Assembly (NCBI GenBank): GCA_937996235.1
Contig: CALKVK010000030.1
Coordinates: 1-64,000, forward strand
Length of the DNA: 64,000 nucleotides
Source: an uncultured bacterium
Lineage (GTDB): Bacteria; Planctomycetota; JAJSAM01; JAJVHW01
Direction: 5' to 3'
Position numbers and translations under genes: made by a program. A model generated the notes under the pieces. It searched no databases and had not been told where the DNA came from. It saw only the letters and a program-made list of their open reading frames with translations. Positions 38,107 to 47,329 of the stretch are shown one piece after another. How positions within the stretch are numbered: position 1 is the first letter of the stretch; the number at the start of each line of letters is the position of its first letter.

Positions 38107-39509
38107 CCGAACGTGTACTCGCGACGCGTCGGCTTCGGGCGACCCGAGCCGGCGGTCGCGGTGTGCGCGGTGAGCGCGGCGCGCTCGTTCTTCGAGAGGG
38201 ACGCGAGCGAGCCCACCGACTCGAGCTCCGCGATCGCCTTGTCCACGACCTCGAGCAGGTACGGGTCGCGACGCTCGGAGATGTAGATCTTGCGGCGCGC
38301 GCGCAGCGAGCGCAGCAGCGCCTCGGGGTCCTCCTGGTCGATCGCCTCGAGGATCTCGCGCGCCTCGACGACGACCGGGTCGACGCCGAGCGGCAGCGCG
38401 TCGCGGTGCCGCGGCACGGCGAGGTGCGTGCGGAACTCGCGCGCGCCGCCGAAGTCGGGCACGCGCAGCACGACCTCGGCGATCTCCGTGGCGTCGTCCG
38501 CCGTCTGCGGCAGACGCACCTGGAAGAGCAGCGAGTACTCGCGCCCCGCCTCGAGCGTGCCGAGGTCCGTCTCGAACGAGCGGCCGCGGCGGAAGGCGTC
38601 CGGTCCGAACGAGTGGCGTGCCGGGCGGAAGCGGAACGCCGCGCCGCCGACGACGCCGCGCGCCGTGTCGATGCGCAGGAGCGCGCGCTTCGTCACCACG
38701 TCCCGTGCGCTCTCGGCGATGCGGCCGTACGCGTCCTCGAGGGTCTCGGCGCGCACGTGCTTCACCGTGCCGCCGCGGCGGCCCGCGACCACGCGGCGCA
38801 GCAGCTCCACGTCCGCGTCGGCGCCGAAGGCCAGCGCGTCCACGTCCACGGGCATGCACGCGATGCGCTCGACCATGCGCTTCGCGCCGTCCAGGTCCTG
38901 CGGCCGGCCGTCCGACATCACGTAGATGCGGACGGGGAGCGCCGGGTGGGCGCGGTGGCTGTCGTAGGCGATGCGGCCCGCGCGGCCGAGCGCGCCCGCG
39001 AGGTCCGTGTAGTCGGTGAAGAGCAGCGGGCTCTCGGCGACGCGGGCGAGGACGTCGGTCGGGTCGAGCGTGTGCGCGGGGACGGCGTGCAGCAGCGTCT
39101 TGCGGCCGCGCGCGAAGACGACGAGGCTGAACAGGACGCCGGGCCCGCCGGCCGCGAGCTCGGCGACGAGCCGCCGCAGCGCCTCGGCGAGCACCGGGTA
39201 CTTGTCCTGCCGGTCCATGCTCTTCGAGATGTCGAGCGCGAGGACGACGTGGACGAGCGCGCCGCGCGACGCGGCGGGGCTGCCGCCGCGGAGCGCGAGC
39301 GGCCGGCCCGAGGGCGTGAGCGTCAGGAGGACGCTCATCACCGGGTCCGTGCCGGCGGGCGCCGAGCCCCACTCGTAGCGCGCGGCGAGGCGCACGTCGA
39401 GCTCGCCCGCGGACGCGGGTGCGGCTTCGGCGGTCGGCGGCTCGTCGGCCCACGCCGGGCCGGCTGCCGGGGCGCCCCGTGCGGGGCGCGGGCCCAGTTG
39501 ATCGCTCAT
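38103..39509 (-). CDS. von Willebrand factor A domain protein
   Basis: 468 residues from the ATG at 39509. This start is preceded on the minus strand by AGGAGAC at the right distance; the frame extends upstream only as low-complexity sequence. After a disordered N-terminus of about 80 residues, the vWA domain (about 85-270) has an intact metal-ion site: DISKS (D93, S95, S97), a TDYTDL threonine loop and YVMSDGRP. Residues about 280-400 form a beta-sandwich, and about 400-450 a helical piece. There is no signal peptide, so it is cytoplasmic. Overlap with the kinase gene makes the two a coupled pair, reminiscent of the vWA/kinase pairs of TerY-P systems, but no PP2C phosphatase is present. Confidence 0.85.
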   Translation of the reverse strand: MSDQLGPRPARGAPAAGPAWADEPPTAEAAPASAGELDVRLAARYEWGSAPAGTDPVMSVLLTLTPSGRPLALRGGSPAASRGALVHVVLALDISKSMDRQDKYPVLAEALRRLVAELAAGGPGVLFSLVVFARGRKTLLHAVPAHTLDPTDVLARVAESPLLFTDYTDLAGALGRAGRIAYDSHRAHPALPVRIYVMSDGRPQDLDGAKRMVERIACMPVDVDALAFGADADVELLRRVVAGRRGGTVKHVRAETLEDAYGRIAESARDVVTKRALLRIDTARGVVGGAAFRFRPARHSFGPDAFRRGRSFETDLGTLEAGREYSLLFQVRLPQTADDATEIAEVVLRVPDFGGAREFRTHLAVPRHRDALPLGVDPVVVEAREILEAIDQEDPEALLRSLRARRKIYISERRDPYLLEVVDKAIAELESVGSLASLSKNERAALTAHTATAGSGRPKPTRREYTFG

Positions 39510-39780
39510 CGCGTCTCCTGCTGCAGACCCCCGTATCGGCGCGTCGGGCCCTCCGAGGAGAGCCGGCGCGCCGCCGCGGGCGGGATCGTACCGGGAACGG
39601 TGGTGCGCGTGCAGCGGCGCACCCGGTCGGGAGACGGGTCGTGAACCCGCCCCCAATGACTCATATGCGCGAATCGCGGCCCTCCTTTGCGGTGGCTTCG
39701 CACGGCGCCGTGCCGGACCGCACGCGGGCCCGGGGCGATCGGTGGCGGCGCGTGGTCCGGTGCGTAGCCTCGCGTCCCGG

Positions 39781-41208
39781 ATGCGAGGAAGCGGGCGGCT
39801 GACGCAGAACATCGCCCTGCTCTACGGGGCGGAGGTCGTCGGCAAGCTGCTCGGCTTCGCCGTCTTCGCCTATCTCTCGCACGTCCTCGCGAAGACGCGC
39901 TACGGCGACCTCGAGGGTGCGCTGGCGTTCCTCTTCATCTTCAACCTCGTGATCGAGGCCGGCCTCGGACCGTGGGGAGCGCGGGAGGCCTCGAAGGACC
40001 CCGGCCGCGCGCCGCTGCTGCTCTCGCAGGTGTTCGCCGTGCGCGGCGCGCTCGCCCTGGTCTCGGCCGTGGCGCTGGTGGCGATCGCGCTGGCCTCGGA
40101 CCGCGACGGCGTGGCACGGACGCTCGTCGCGCTCCACGCCCTGGTGCTCCTGCCCGTGCCGCTGCTGCTGAACTGGGCGTTCCAGGCCCGCGACGAGATG
40201 GGCGTCGTCGCGCTGACGAACCTCGGGCGCCAGGTGCTGCTCGCGGCCGGCGTCTACGCGTTCGTGCGCAGCTCCGACGACGTGCTCTACGTGCCCGTCG
40301 TGGACGCCTGCGGGTACGGGCTCTGCGTGCTGGCGCAGCGCATCGCGTACGGCCGCCGCGTGGGCCGACCGGTCCCTCTGCGGGCACTCCACGGCCTCCG
40401 CGACGTCGTCCGCGACGCGTCGCCGATCGCCGTCTCCTCGTGCGTGTGGGCGCTGCGGCTCTTCGCCCCGACGATCGCGCTGTGGCTCTTCACGACGAGC
40501 GACGAGGTCGCGCCGTACGGCGCCGCGCACCGCATCGTCGTCGCGGCGCACACCTTCGTCTGGCTCTACTTCTTCGCGCTCCTGCCCTCGCTCTCGCGCG
40601 CCGCCGTGGACGCCGACACCGGCGCCTTCCGGCGGGTGCTCGGCGCCTCGCTGACGCTGATCGCCTGGGCCGCCGTGGCCGCCGCGACGTGCGGGACGCT
40701 CGTCGCGGGCGAGCTGACGCGGCGCATCTACGACCCGCGGATCGGCGAGCCGGCCGGCGCGCTCTTCGCGCTCATGGTCTGGATGCTCGCGGCGGCGTTC
40801 GTCTCGGGGCACCAGCGCTTCGGACTCATCGCGTACGGGAAGCAGCGCCACGAGCTCCTCGCGAACCTGGCGGGCGCGACCGTCTCGGTCGGAGCCTGCC
40901 TCGTGCTGCGCGAACGGCTCACGCCGGAGACCGCCGCGGCCGTGTTCGTGGCGGCCGAGGTCGTCACCCTGGTCGCCGCGCACCTGCTCTTCGTGAGGGT
41001 CGTCCACCCGCTGCCGCTCCGACCGGTGCTCGTGCCGCTCGCCGTCGCCGCCGCGCTGCTCGGCGCAGCCCACGTCGCGGCCCTGCCCCCGCTCGTCGCG
41101 ACCGCCGGCGCGGCCGTGCTCCTCGCCGCGCTCACGCCGCTCGTGGTGCGGCGTCCCCGGCAGCTCCTCGCCGATCTGCAGAGCTGCGTCCGCCCGACGG
41201 GGGGCTGA
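39781..41208 (+). CDS. Polysaccharide flippase (Wzx-like, MATE/MOP fold)
   Basis: 475 residues from the ATG at 39781; an in-frame GTG at 39742 would add 13 residues. About 12 to 14 membrane helices alternate with short loops in the order of the MOP flippase superfamily, beginning LTQNIALLYGAEVVGKLLGFAVF in the usual Wzx manner. Such proteins flip undecaprenyl-linked sugar repeat units across the inner membrane. It opens the surface-polysaccharide locus that continues to 49280. The upstream 271 bp shares a divergent start with the vWA gene and contains an AT-richer patch around 39656-39675 that might hold promoters. Confidence 0.85.
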   Translation: MRGSGRLTQNIALLYGAEVVGKLLGFAVFAYLSHVLAKTRYGDLEGALAFLFIFNLVIEAGLGPWGAREASKDPGRAPLLLSQVFAVRGALALVSAVALVAIALASDRDGVARTLVALHALVLLPVPLLLNWAFQARDEMGVVALTNLGRQVLLAAGVYAFVRSSDDVLYVPVVDACGYGLCVLAQRIAYGRRVGRPVPLRALHGLRDVVRDASPIAVSSCVWALRLFAPTIALWLFTTSDEVAPYGAAHRIVVAAHTFVWLYFFALLPSLSRAAVDADTGAFRRVLGASLTLIAWAAVAAATCGTLVAGELTRRIYDPRIGEPAGALFALMVWMLAAAFVSGHQRFGLIAYGKQRHELLANLAGATVSVGACLVLRERLTPETAAAVFVAAEVVTLVAAHLLFVRVVHPLPLRPVLVPLAVAAALLGAAHVAALPPLVATAGAAVLLAALTPLVVRRPRQLLADLQSCVRPTGG

Positions 41209-41401
41209 CGGCTCGCGGAAGGCTTCGAAGCGGAGGCCGGATCCGCGAATACGGAGGCCATGGAGAGACCGTGTCCCACCGTCCGGGACCCGCTCGCCCG
41301 TCCCCGCAGCGCCCGTGCCCCTGTCGCGCCGCCGCGCCGAGGGCTTCGGCGGCGCGTCGAGAATCGTCGACACGGTGGCGGGGGCGCGAGGGCGCGCACT
41401 T

Positions 41402-41436
41402 CGATGCAAGTCGTTCATGCAACGCGACTTACATCG
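41402..41436. promoter_or_regulatory. Large imperfect inverted repeat in a 361-bp gene-free stretch
   Basis: No gene is seen between 41209 and 41569. Inside it, CGATGCAAGTCG (41402-41413) is mirrored by CGACTTACATCG (41425-41436) across 11 nt, matching at 11 of 12 positions. A flanking T-A pair extends the stem by one. The arms are AT-richer than their surroundings. It could be an operator for the flavoenzyme gene at 41570, or a hairpin at the 3' end of the flippase transcript. No T-run follows, so a simple terminator is unlikely. Confidence 0.5.
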
Positions 41437-41569
41437 ATGTCGCGGTGCCGCGGCAGGCCCGCGTCGCCCGCGGCACGCACTGTGCGGACGACGGACGAGG
41501 CATCCGCGGGTCGATGAACCTGGGGACGCCCGCGTGTCCGTCCCCCCGTCCCCCACGCACCGGAGTCCG

Positions 41570-43069
41570 ATGGCTGGCAACCCGCCCACCACCGCTCGCA
41601 AGGTCTCGAGGCTCCGGCCGGGAGACCGCGTCGGCGTCATCGGCGGCGGCCCCGCGGGGCTGACCGCCGCATACCTCCTCGCCAAGCAGGGCGTGGACGT
41701 CACCGTGTTCGAGGCCGACGACGTCGTCGGCGGCATCTCGCGCACGGTGGTCTACAAGGGCTACCGCTTCGACATCGGCGGCCACCGCTTCTTCACCAAG
41801 ATCGCGCCCGTCCAGGCGCTCTGGGAGGAGCTGCTCGCCGACGAGTTCATCGACGTCCCGCGCCTCTCGCGCATCCACTACCGCGGGAAGTACTTCCACT
41901 ACCCGCTGAAGGCGCGCAACGCCCTCTTCGGACTCGGCGTCATCGAGTCCGTCCGCATCGTGCTGAGCTACATCAAGGCGCAGATCCGGCCGGAGGCGGA
42001 AGAGGTCAACTTCGAGCAGTGGGTCTGCAACCGCTTCGGGCGGCGCCTCTTCGAGGTGTTCTTCAAGACCTACACCGAGAAGGTGTGGGGCATGCCCTGC
42101 ACGGAGATCCGTGCGGAGTGGGCCGCGCAGCGCATCCAGAACCTCTCGCTCGGCAAGGCGATCTTGAACGCGGCGTCGGTCAACAAGCGCTCGAAGAAGA
42201 TCAAGAGCCTGATCGACAGCTTCAAGTACCCGCGCCTCGGCCCGGGCCAGATGTGGGAGATCTGCGCACGCCGCATCGAGGAGCTCGGCGGCACGGTGCG
42301 CATGCGCTGCCACGTGCGCGGCATGGAGCTGACCGACGGGCGCGTCACGGCGCTGCGCGTCCACGACGGCACGAACGAGGAGCGCATCGAGTTCGACCAC
42401 GTCATCTCGTCGATGCCCGTGCGCCACGTCGTGCGCGCGCTCGGCGACCAGGTGCCGCGCGAGCTGCACGAGGCCGGCGACGGACTCAACTACCGCGACT
42501 TCCTCGTCGTCGCGCTGATGATCGACGCCGAGGACGTCTTCCCGGACAACTGGATCTACATCCACACGCCGGGCGTGAAGGTCGGCCGCATCCAGAACTT
42601 CAACAACTGGAGCCGCGCGATGGTGCCGGACGCGGGCAAGACCTGCGTCGGCATGGAGTACTTCTGCTTCAAGAACGACGGGCTCTGGTCCATGGCCGAC
42701 GAGGACCTGATCGCCCTGGCCCGCAAGGAGATCGGCGAGCTCGGACTCGTGGATCCCGCGAAGGTCTTCGACGGCGCCGTCGTGCGCGTGCCGAAGGCCT
42801 ACCCCGTGTACGACGGCGGGTACTCGGACCACCTCGACAAGGTGCGTTCGGCGCTCGACCCCATCCCGAACCTGCACCTGATCGGGCGCAACGGGATGCA
42901 CAAGTACAACAACCAGGACCACTCGATGCTCACCGCCATGCTCACCATCGAGAACATGCGCGGCGCGTCGCACGACACCTGGGCCGTCAACACGGACTTC
43001 GAGTACCACGAGACGCAGCGGGTGGAAGAGGCGCCGGCCGAGCCGCGCGCGCTTGCGGCGCAGCGATGA
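41570..43069 (+). CDS. FAD-dependent oxidoreductase, UDP-galactopyranose-mutase-like
   Basis: 499 residues from the ATG at 41570, preceded by a weak CGGAG. Residues before this in the same frame are Arg/Pro-rich and not protein-like. The dinucleotide fold is VGVIGGGPAGLTAAYLL, followed by ADDVVGGISRTV. The middle has FDIGGHRFF and IQNFNNWSRAMVPDAG, and the end DHSMLTAMLTIENM, in the order of UDP-galactopyranose mutase relatives and amine-oxidase-type flavoproteins. Role in the locus: likely to remodel or isomerise a sugar nucleotide. The exact substrate is open. 70 bp separate it from the next glycosyltransferase. Confidence 0.85.
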   Translation: MAGNPPTTARKVSRLRPGDRVGVIGGGPAGLTAAYLLAKQGVDVTVFEADDVVGGISRTVVYKGYRFDIGGHRFFTKIAPVQALWEELLADEFIDVPRLSRIHYRGKYFHYPLKARNALFGLGVIESVRIVLSYIKAQIRPEAEEVNFEQWVCNRFGRRLFEVFFKTYTEKVWGMPCTEIRAEWAAQRIQNLSLGKAILNAASVNKRSKKIKSLIDSFKYPRLGPGQMWEICARRIEELGGTVRMRCHVRGMELTDGRVTALRVHDGTNEERIEFDHVISSMPVRHVVRALGDQVPRELHEAGDGLNYRDFLVVALMIDAEDVFPDNWIYIHTPGVKVGRIQNFNNWSRAMVPDAGKTCVGMEYFCFKNDGLWSMADEDLIALARKEIGELGLVDPAKVFDGAVVRVPKAYPVYDGGYSDHLDKVRSALDPIPNLHLIGRNGMHKYNNQDHSMLTAMLTIENMRGASHDTWAVNTDFEYHETQRVEEAPAEPRALAAQR

Positions 43070-43139
43070 CCTCCGCCGACCGGGACGACCGCGTGGGGCG
43101 TGCGCGCCGACGCGCGCGGTCCGTGCACGGGGTGCGCCC

Positions 43140-44315
43140 GTGCGCATAGGCGTCGACGCGACGACGTGGTTCAACGGCCGCGGCTACGGGCGCTTCACGC
43201 GCGAGCTCCTGCCCGAGCTCTGCGCGGCGGGGAGCGCCCACGAGTTCGTGCTGTTCGTGGACGCGGGCCACGCCGCCGAGCTGCGGCTCCCGCGCGACAA
43301 CGTGCGCGTGCGCGCCGTGGTGTGCGACGCCGCGCCGACCGCCGCCGCGGCCGCCGACGGCTACCGCAGCCCGCGCGACCTCCTGCGCTTCAGCGCCGCG
43401 GCGCGCAGCGAACGCACCGACGCGTTCTTCTTCCCGACGGTCTACAGCTACTTCCCGCTGTTCCCGGCGCGCGGCGTGGTCGTGACCGTGCACGACACCA
43501 TCGCCGAGCGGTTCCCGGAGCTGACGCTGCCCTCGCGCCGCGCGCGGCTGTTCTGGAAGGCGAAGGTCGCGCTGGCGCTCTTCCAGGCGCGCATCGTGCT
43601 CACCGTCTCCGACTACTCCGCGCGCGAGATCACGTCGCGCCTCGGCGTCGCGCCGGCGCGGCTGCGCGTCACGTGCGAGGCGCCGTCGCCGGTCTACGGC
43701 CACGACACGAGCGCGGACGAGCAGCGCCGCGCGGCCACGGCGTGCGGCGTGTCCGCGGGCGCGCGCTGGTTCACGTACGTCGGCGGGTTCAACCCGCACA
43801 AGCGCGTCGATGCGCTCGTGCGCGCGCACGCGGCCGTCGCGAAGGACGCCGCGGAGGCGCCGCACCTGCTGCTCGTCGGCACCATCGACAAGGACGTCTT
43901 CCACGGCTGCCGCGCCGATCTCGTGCGCCTGATCGACGAGCTCGGCACGAAGGAGCTCGTGCACTGGACGGGCTTCGTCGACGACGAGCGCCTGCGCGCG
44001 CTGCACGCGGGCGCGGTCGCGTGCGTGCTGCCGTCCGAGTGCGAGGGCTTCGGGCTGCCGGCCGTCGAGGCCGCCGCGGCGGGCACGGCCGTCGTCGCCA
44101 CGCGCGAGAGCCCGCTGCCCGAGCTGCTCGCGGGCGGCGGTCACTTCGTGGCGCCCGGCGACGACGCCGCGCTGACGGGCGCGCTGCGCTCGCTGCTCGC
44201 CGACGAGCCGGACCGCGCGGCGCGCGCGCGCGCCGCGTGCCGTGCCGCGCGTGCGCTCAGCTGGCGGCGTTCCGCCGAGGTCGCGCTCGCCGCGATCGAG
44301 GAGGCCGCGGCATGA
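43140..44315 (+). CDS. GT4-family glycosyltransferase
   Basis: 391 residues from the GTG at 43140; sequence upstream of it in frame is basic and low-complexity. The N-terminal Rossmann lobe opens with RIGVDATTWFNGRGYGRFTREL. The C-terminal lobe carries YVGGFNPHKRVD and the donor-binding motif ECEGFGLPAVEAAAAGTAVVA (EX7E), given here as ECEGFGLPAVE. GT4 enzymes are retaining transferases using nucleotide sugars and act at the membrane face in polysaccharide assembly. Its stop overlaps the next gene's start by 4 bp (ATGA). Confidence 0.85.
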   Translation: MRIGVDATTWFNGRGYGRFTRELLPELCAAGSAHEFVLFVDAGHAAELRLPRDNVRVRAVVCDAAPTAAAAADGYRSPRDLLRFSAAARSERTDAFFFPTVYSYFPLFPARGVVVTVHDTIAERFPELTLPSRRARLFWKAKVALALFQARIVLTVSDYSAREITSRLGVAPARLRVTCEAPSPVYGHDTSADEQRRAATACGVSAGARWFTYVGGFNPHKRVDALVRAHAAVAKDAAEAPHLLLVGTIDKDVFHGCRADLVRLIDELGTKELVHWTGFVDDERLRALHAGAVACVLPSECEGFGLPAVEAAAAGTAVVATRESPLPELLAGGGHFVAPGDDAALTGALRSLLADEPDRAARARAACRAARALSWRRSAEVALAAIEEAAA

Positions 44316-45580
44316 GGCCCCTGCGCTTCTGCATGCTGACGACCTTCTACCCGCCCCACAACTTCGGGGGCGACGGCATCGGCGTGCAGCGGCTCTCGCG
44401 TGCGCTCGTGCGGCGCGGCCACCACGTGACCGTCGTGCACGACGTGGACGCGTTCCGCTCGCTGCACCAGGGCGCCGAGCCGGCGCCGGTCGAGGAGCCC
44501 GAGGGTCTCGAGGTCGTGCGCCTCGAGAGCGGCCTCGGCAAGCTCTCGTGCCTGCTGACGCAGCAGACGGGGCGGCCCGTCGTCAACGGCGGGCGCATCC
44601 GCGCGCTGCTCGAGCGCGGCCGCTTCGACGTCATCAACTTCCACAACGTGTCGCTGATCGGCGGCCCGGGGCTCCTGCGCTACGGCGACGCCGTGAAGCT
44701 CTACATGGCGCACGAGCACTGGCTCGTGTGTCCGTCGCACGTGCTCTGGCGCCACGGGCGCGAGCGCTGCGACGAGCGCGAGTGCCTGCGCTGCGTGCTG
44801 CGGCACGGCCGCCCGCCGCAGCTCTGGCGCTACACCGGCACGCTCGAGCGCGAGGCGCGCCACGTCGACGCGTTCATCGCCATGAGCGAGTGGAGTCGCG
44901 CGAAGCACGCGGCGTACGGGTTCCCGCGCGAGATGGAGGTCGTGCCGTACTTCCTGCCCGACGCGGCCGCCGACACGGCGCCGACGGGCGGTGCCTCGCC
45001 GCACCCGAGGCCGTACTTCCTGTTCGTCGGGCGCCTCGAGCTGATCAAGGGCCTCGACGACGTGATCCCGATGTTCCGCGAGTTCCGCGACGCGGACCTC
45101 GTGATCGCGGGCGACGGCAACCACGCCGCGGCGCTGCGCGCCCTGGCCGAGGGCATCCCGAACGTGCACTTCCTCGGCCGCGTCGCGCCCGACGACCTCG
45201 CGCGCTGGTACGAGCACGCGCTCGCGCTCGTCGTGCCGTCGGTCTGCTACGAGACCTTCGGCATCATCCTGATCGAGTCGTTCCGGCGCGGCACGCCCGT
45301 CGTGGCGCGGCGCGTCGGTCCGCTGCCCGAGATCGTCGAGGCGGCGGGCGGCGGCGAGCTGTTCGACGGCCCGGCCGACCTGCTGCCGCGGCTGCGGCGC
45401 CTCGTCGACGACCCCGCGCACCGCGCGCGGCTCGGCCGCTCGGCCGCCGCCGCGCAGGAGCGCCTCTGGTCCGAGTCGGCGGTCATCCCGAGATACCTGG
45501 ACGTCGTGCGCCGCGCTGCCGAGCGCCGCGGCGCGCGCGAAGTCGTGACGGCGCTCGAAGCAGAGGCGGTGACAGCGTGA
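44312..45580 (+). CDS. GT4-family glycosyltransferase with an internal Cys cluster
   Basis: 422 residues from the ATG at 44312. N-terminal lobe MLTTFYPPHNFGGDGIGVQRL, C-terminal lobe with FVGRLELIKGLDDVI and VCYETFGIILIESFRRGTPVV (EX7E core ETFGIILIE). Between the lobes, at about 140-160, is a Cys cluster C-x12-C-x4-C-x2-C that could bind zinc; several GT4 enzymes of O-antigen clusters carry such an insert. It overlaps both neighbours by 4 bp, so the order GT4-GT4-epimerase is translated as a block. Confidence 0.85.
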   Translation: MRPLRFCMLTTFYPPHNFGGDGIGVQRLSRALVRRGHHVTVVHDVDAFRSLHQGAEPAPVEEPEGLEVVRLESGLGKLSCLLTQQTGRPVVNGGRIRALLERGRFDVINFHNVSLIGGPGLLRYGDAVKLYMAHEHWLVCPSHVLWRHGRERCDERECLRCVLRHGRPPQLWRYTGTLEREARHVDAFIAMSEWSRAKHAAYGFPREMEVVPYFLPDAAADTAPTGGASPHPRPYFLFVGRLELIKGLDDVIPMFREFRDADLVIAGDGNHAAALRALAEGIPNVHFLGRVAPDDLARWYEHALALVVPSVCYETFGIILIESFRRGTPVVARRVGPLPEIVEAAGGGELFDGPADLLPRLRRLVDDPAHRARLGRSAAAAQERLWSESAVIPRYLDVVRRAAERRGAREVVTALEAEAVTA

Positions 45581-46563
45581 GGGTCTTCATCACTGGCGGC
45601 GCGGGGTTCATCGGGTCGCACCTCGCGGAGAAGCTGCTCGGCCGCGGCGACCAGGTGAGCGTGCTCGACGACCTCTCGACGGGCTCGATGGAGAACATCG
45701 ACCACCTCGTCGGGAAGCCGGGCTTCGCGTACCGCATCGGCTCGGCGCTCGACCTGCCGCTCGTCGTCGAGATGGTGGACCGCGCCGACGTGACCGTGCA
45801 CCTCGCGGCCGCCGTCGGGGTGCGCCTGATCGTCGAGCGCCCCGTGCACACGATCGAGACGAACGTGCGCGCGACCGAGGTCGTGCTCGACGCCGCCGCG
45901 CGCAAGAAGCGCCCCGTCGTCGTCGCGTCCACGTCGGAGGTGTACGGCAAGAGCGTGAAGGTGCCGTTCTGCGAGGACGACGACCTGAACCTCGGCTCGA
46001 CGCAGCGCTCGCGCTGGGCGTACGCCTGCTCGAAGGCCCTCGACGAGTGGCTCGCGTTCGCGTACCAGCGCGAGAAGGGCGTGCCCGTCACCGTCACGCG
46101 CTTCTTCAACACCGTCGGCCCGCGCCAGGTGGGGCACTACGGCATGGTGCTGCCGAACTTCGCGCGGCAGGCGCTCCTCGGCAAGCCGATCACCGTGTAC
46201 GGCGACGGCCGCCAGGCGCGCTGCTTCGGCCACGTGCGCGACACCGTCGAGGCGCTCTCGCGGATCATCGACGACGAGGGCACGCGCGGGCACGTGTTCA
46301 ACCTGGGTGCGACGCGCGAGATCTCGATCGCCGACCTCGCGGAGGTCGTGCGCGCGCGCTCGGGCAGTTCGTCCGAGATCGTGTACGTGCCGTATGCCGA
46401 GGCGTACGTCGAGGGCTTCGAGGACATGCCGCGGCGCATCCCGAACGTGGACAAGCTCGCGCAGTTCACGGGGTTCCGCTTCGAGACGAGCCTCGAGCAG
46501 ATCGTGGACGACGTCGTCGCCGACCAGCGGCGCCGCCTCGCGGCGCACGGGGAGCGCGGCTGA
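45577..46563 (+). CDS. NAD-dependent sugar-nucleotide epimerase/dehydratase
   Basis: 328 residues from a GTG at 45577 overlapping the previous stop. The Rossmann start is FITGGAGFIGSHLAEKL; the active site is Ser/Thr in ASTSEVYG and Y149-x3-K153 in WAYACSK. The C-terminal half has FFNTVGPRQ, YGDGRQARCF and VHDT-like VRDTVEAL, typical of UDP-glucose 4-epimerase and UDP-glucuronate decarboxylase relatives. It probably supplies an activated sugar for the transferases beside it; which sugar cannot be told. Confidence 0.85.
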   Translation: MRVFITGGAGFIGSHLAEKLLGRGDQVSVLDDLSTGSMENIDHLVGKPGFAYRIGSALDLPLVVEMVDRADVTVHLAAAVGVRLIVERPVHTIETNVRATEVVLDAAARKKRPVVVASTSEVYGKSVKVPFCEDDDLNLGSTQRSRWAYACSKALDEWLAFAYQREKGVPVTVTRFFNTVGPRQVGHYGMVLPNFARQALLGKPITVYGDGRQARCFGHVRDTVEALSRIIDDEGTRGHVFNLGATREISIADLAEVVRARSGSSSEIVYVPYAEAYVEGFEDMPRRIPNVDKLAQFTGFRFETSLEQIVDDVVADQRRRLAAHGERG

Positions 46564-46570
46564 GCACGCC

Positions 46571-47329
46571 ATGCGCGCGGTACTGACCTACCACTCGATC
46601 GACGCGAGCGGGTCGCCGGTCTCGGTGCACCCGGAGGCGTTCGCGCGTCACGTGGCGTTCCTCGCCGGCGGGCGCGTGAAGGTGGTGCCGTTCGAGTCGC
46701 TCCCGCAGGTGCCGGAGGGCGAGGAGGCCGTTGCGCTGACCTTCGACGACGGGTTCCTGAACCTCGCCGAGTTCGCGTGGCCGCTCCTGCGCGACGCGGG
46801 ACTGCCCGCGACGGTCTTCGCCGTCACGGAGCACGTCGGCGGGACGAACCGCTGGGGCGGCATCGACGAGCCCGGCATCCCCGCGCTCCCGCTCATGGAC
46901 TGGGACACGCTCGCGCGCGTCGCGTCCGAGGGGCTCGCGATCGGCTCGCACACCTGCAGCCACGCGCGCCTGCCGGGCCTCGACGACCCGTCGCTCGCGC
47001 ACGAGCTGCACGCGAGCCGTGAGCTGCTCGAGGCGCGCACGGGCGCCGCGGTGCGCACGTTCGCGTACCCGTACGGCGACCACGACGCGCGCACGGTCGA
47101 AGCGGCGCGCGCCGTCTACGACGCCGCGTGCACGACCGAGCTCTCGTGGCTGCGGCCCGAGGACTCCGACCCGCTGCGCCTGCCGCGGCTCGACGCGTAC
47201 TACCTGCAGGCGCCCGGACGCCTCGACGCGTTCGGCACCCCTGCGTTCCGCCGCTACGTCGGCGGGCGCGCCCTGCTGCGCCGCGTGCGGCGGCTCGCCC
47301 GGCGCGCACTCACCGGAGGACACGCATGA
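46571..47329 (+). CDS. Polysaccharide deacetylase (NodB-like, CE4)
   Basis: 252 residues from the ATG at 46571, 7 bp after the epimerase. The metal and catalytic residues are D59-D60 in LTFDDGF, and the His pair in SHTCSH near 125-130. A further motif FAYPYGDHD follows. No signal peptide is seen, so it acts on a cytoplasmic or membrane-side glycan intermediate. It overlaps the next gene by ATGA at 47326-47329, keeping the locus in one transcript. Confidence 0.85.
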   Translation: MRAVLTYHSIDASGSPVSVHPEAFARHVAFLAGGRVKVVPFESLPQVPEGEEAVALTFDDGFLNLAEFAWPLLRDAGLPATVFAVTEHVGGTNRWGGIDEPGIPALPLMDWDTLARVASEGLAIGSHTCSHARLPGLDDPSLAHELHASRELLEARTGAAVRTFAYPYGDHDARTVEAARAVYDAACTTELSWLRPEDSDPLRLPRLDAYYLQAPGRLDAFGTPAFRRYVGGRALLRRVRRLARRALTGGHA

